NCBI RefSeq assembly: GCF_029360775.1
Contig: NZ_JARKMZ010000001.1
Span: 62,001-126,000 of the forward strand
Direction: 5' to 3'
Source of the DNA: Daejeonella sp. H1SJ63
Lineage (GTDB): Bacteria > Bacteroidota > Bacteroidia > Sphingobacteriales > Sphingobacteriaceae
Length of the DNA stretch: 64,000 nucleotides
In this document: positions 63,419-64,000 of the stretch, piece after piece
Position numbering within the stretch: position 1 is the first letter of the stretch
How the letters are laid out: the number at the start of each line of letters is the position of its first letter
The notes under the pieces: model-generated
What the model was told of the DNA's origin: nothing
The model's database searches: none
The model's input: only the letters and a program-made list of their open reading frames with translations
Program-made: the position numbers and the translations under genes

Positions 63419-64000
63419 ATGTCTAAAAGGATTGCCCTGATGGGCATTTATCACGAATCAAATACTTTTGTCAGCAAGCCGACTGTTCTCGATGATTTTA
63501 AAAATGGTCATTATCTGAGAGGAGAAGCAATTCGTAATGAATATCAGAATGCTCATAATGAAATAGGAGGTATGCTTGAGGTGATGGACAGGGAAGGTAT
63601 GGAAGTGCTTCCCCTGGTTTATGCTTCAGCTACTCCCGGAGGAACGATTTCAGCTGAAACTTATGATGTCCTGTTACAGGATATGCTTGCAGAACTTGAC
63701 AAAGTCTTGCCGGTTGATGCATGTCTTGTAATTCCGCATGGAGCCGGAGTTTCAGAAAAGTATCCTGATATGGATGGCCACTGGTTAAGTAAGGTGAGAG
63801 AAAAAGTAGGTAAAAATGTTCCTATTGTAGGTACGCTGGATCTCCATGCCAATGTCAGTCAACTTATGGTTGATTCCACGGATGCTCTGGTTGCATATAA
63901 AGAAAATCCGCATGTGGATATGAGGCAGCGCGGGGCAGAGGCCGCAAATATTCTGGCTGGTTTGCTGAAGGGGGAAACCAAACCTGTTCAGGCTTTGGTT
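63419..64000 (+). CDS. MlrC-like M81 family metallopeptidase, 5' part
   Basis: The first 194 codons run off the right edge. Family motifs are GIYHESNTF at the N-terminus, CLVIPHGAG near residue 100 and LDLHANVS near residue 140, holding zinc ligands of M81. MlrC cleaves linearised microcystin in its namesake, and most homologues have unknown substrates, often sitting in amidohydrolase or peptide clusters. No signal peptide is seen, so it is probably cytoplasmic and would act after uptake by the BASS transporter. The start is ATG at 63419. Confidence 0.88.
   Translation, partial: MSKRIALMGIYHESNTFVSKPTVLDDFKNGHYLRGEAIRNEYQNAHNEIGGMLEVMDREGMEVLPLVYASATPGGTISAETYDVLLQDMLAELDKVLPVDACLVIPHGAGVSEKYPDMDGHWLSKVREKVGKNVPIVGTLDLHANVSQLMVDSTDALVAYKENPHVDMRQRGAEAANILAGLLKGETKPVQALV

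Noticed and set aside
28922-64000. Classical polysaccharide utilisation locus
   Set aside because: SusC/SusD and regulators fit, but there is no glycoside hydrolase, polysaccharide lyase or sulfatase; the enzymes are amidohydrolases and PLP enzymes.
1-64000. Insertion sequences, prophage, CRISPR or tRNA genes
   Set aside because: No transposase, integrase, direct-repeat array or cloverleaf sequence was found on reading both strands.

Overview
The window is chromosomal DNA of a Bacteroidota bacterium, most likely a Sphingobacteriaceae (Pedobacter-like). The grounds are three SusC/SusD outer-membrane pairs, two ECF sigma/FecR anti-sigma pairs next to STN-domain SusC receptors, SAQ/AQ-type signal peptides, few Shine-Dalgarno sequences and AT-rich DNA. 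I see no rRNA, tRNA, CRISPR array, insertion sequence or phage gene.

Left part (1-11.3 kb, all minus strand): a truncated secreted surface protein, an SDR oxidoreductase, aconitase, a DUF302 protein, QueD, a ketoacyl-ACP synthase and a YhbP-like flavin-fold protein. Next comes a probable copper-uptake set (small CxxxC membrane protein, Met-rich lipoprotein, OprC/NosA-like TonB receptor), then a NodB-type polysaccharide deacetylase. Middle part (11.3-28.6 kb): a TolC/HlyD efflux pair without an inner-membrane partner, GpsA, a SusC/SusD pair followed by a giant FG-GAP/UnbV lipoprotein, a vanadium-haloperoxidase-like PAP2 lipoprotein and a thioredoxin-fold protein. A DeaD-like RNA helicase lies on the opposite strand behind a shared terminator.

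Right part (28.9-64 kb, all plus strand) is the notable region. It has five COG3964-type amidohydrolases, five SelA/DgaE-like PLP enzymes, two RidA proteins, an uncharacterised protein with a Tat-like leader, a CBM9-like protein, a cytochrome c-PQQ sugar dehydrogenase fusion, a BASS-type transporter and the start of an MlrC (M81) metallopeptidase. Two complete ECF sigma/FecR/SusC/SusD units are interleaved. Module A is 28922-35403 (two amidohydrolases, two long PLP enzymes, RidA). Module B is 35626-46341 (sigma, FecR, SusC, SusD, CBM9, PQQ dehydrogenase, amidohydrolase). Module C is 46892-64000 and continues off the edge (sigma, FecR, SusC, SusD, unknown protein, amidohydrolase, PLP, PLP, amidohydrolase, RidA, PLP, BASS, MlrC).

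All five amidohydrolases carry Sec-type leaders, all five PLP enzymes carry KRR-type Tat-like leaders, and both RidA proteins carry leaders. My reading is a periplasmic catabolic pathway, fed by SusC/D pores and switched on by surface signalling, in which an amide or ester is hydrolysed, a PLP enzyme acts on the freed amino compound (ammonia-lyase type chemistry by analogy with DgaE) and RidA clears the enamine/imine. Relatives of these enzymes normally work in the cytoplasm. The substrate cannot be read from sequence. Oxidised amino sugars (glucosaminate-like) and unusual or D-amino-acid conjugates are the two candidates I consider.
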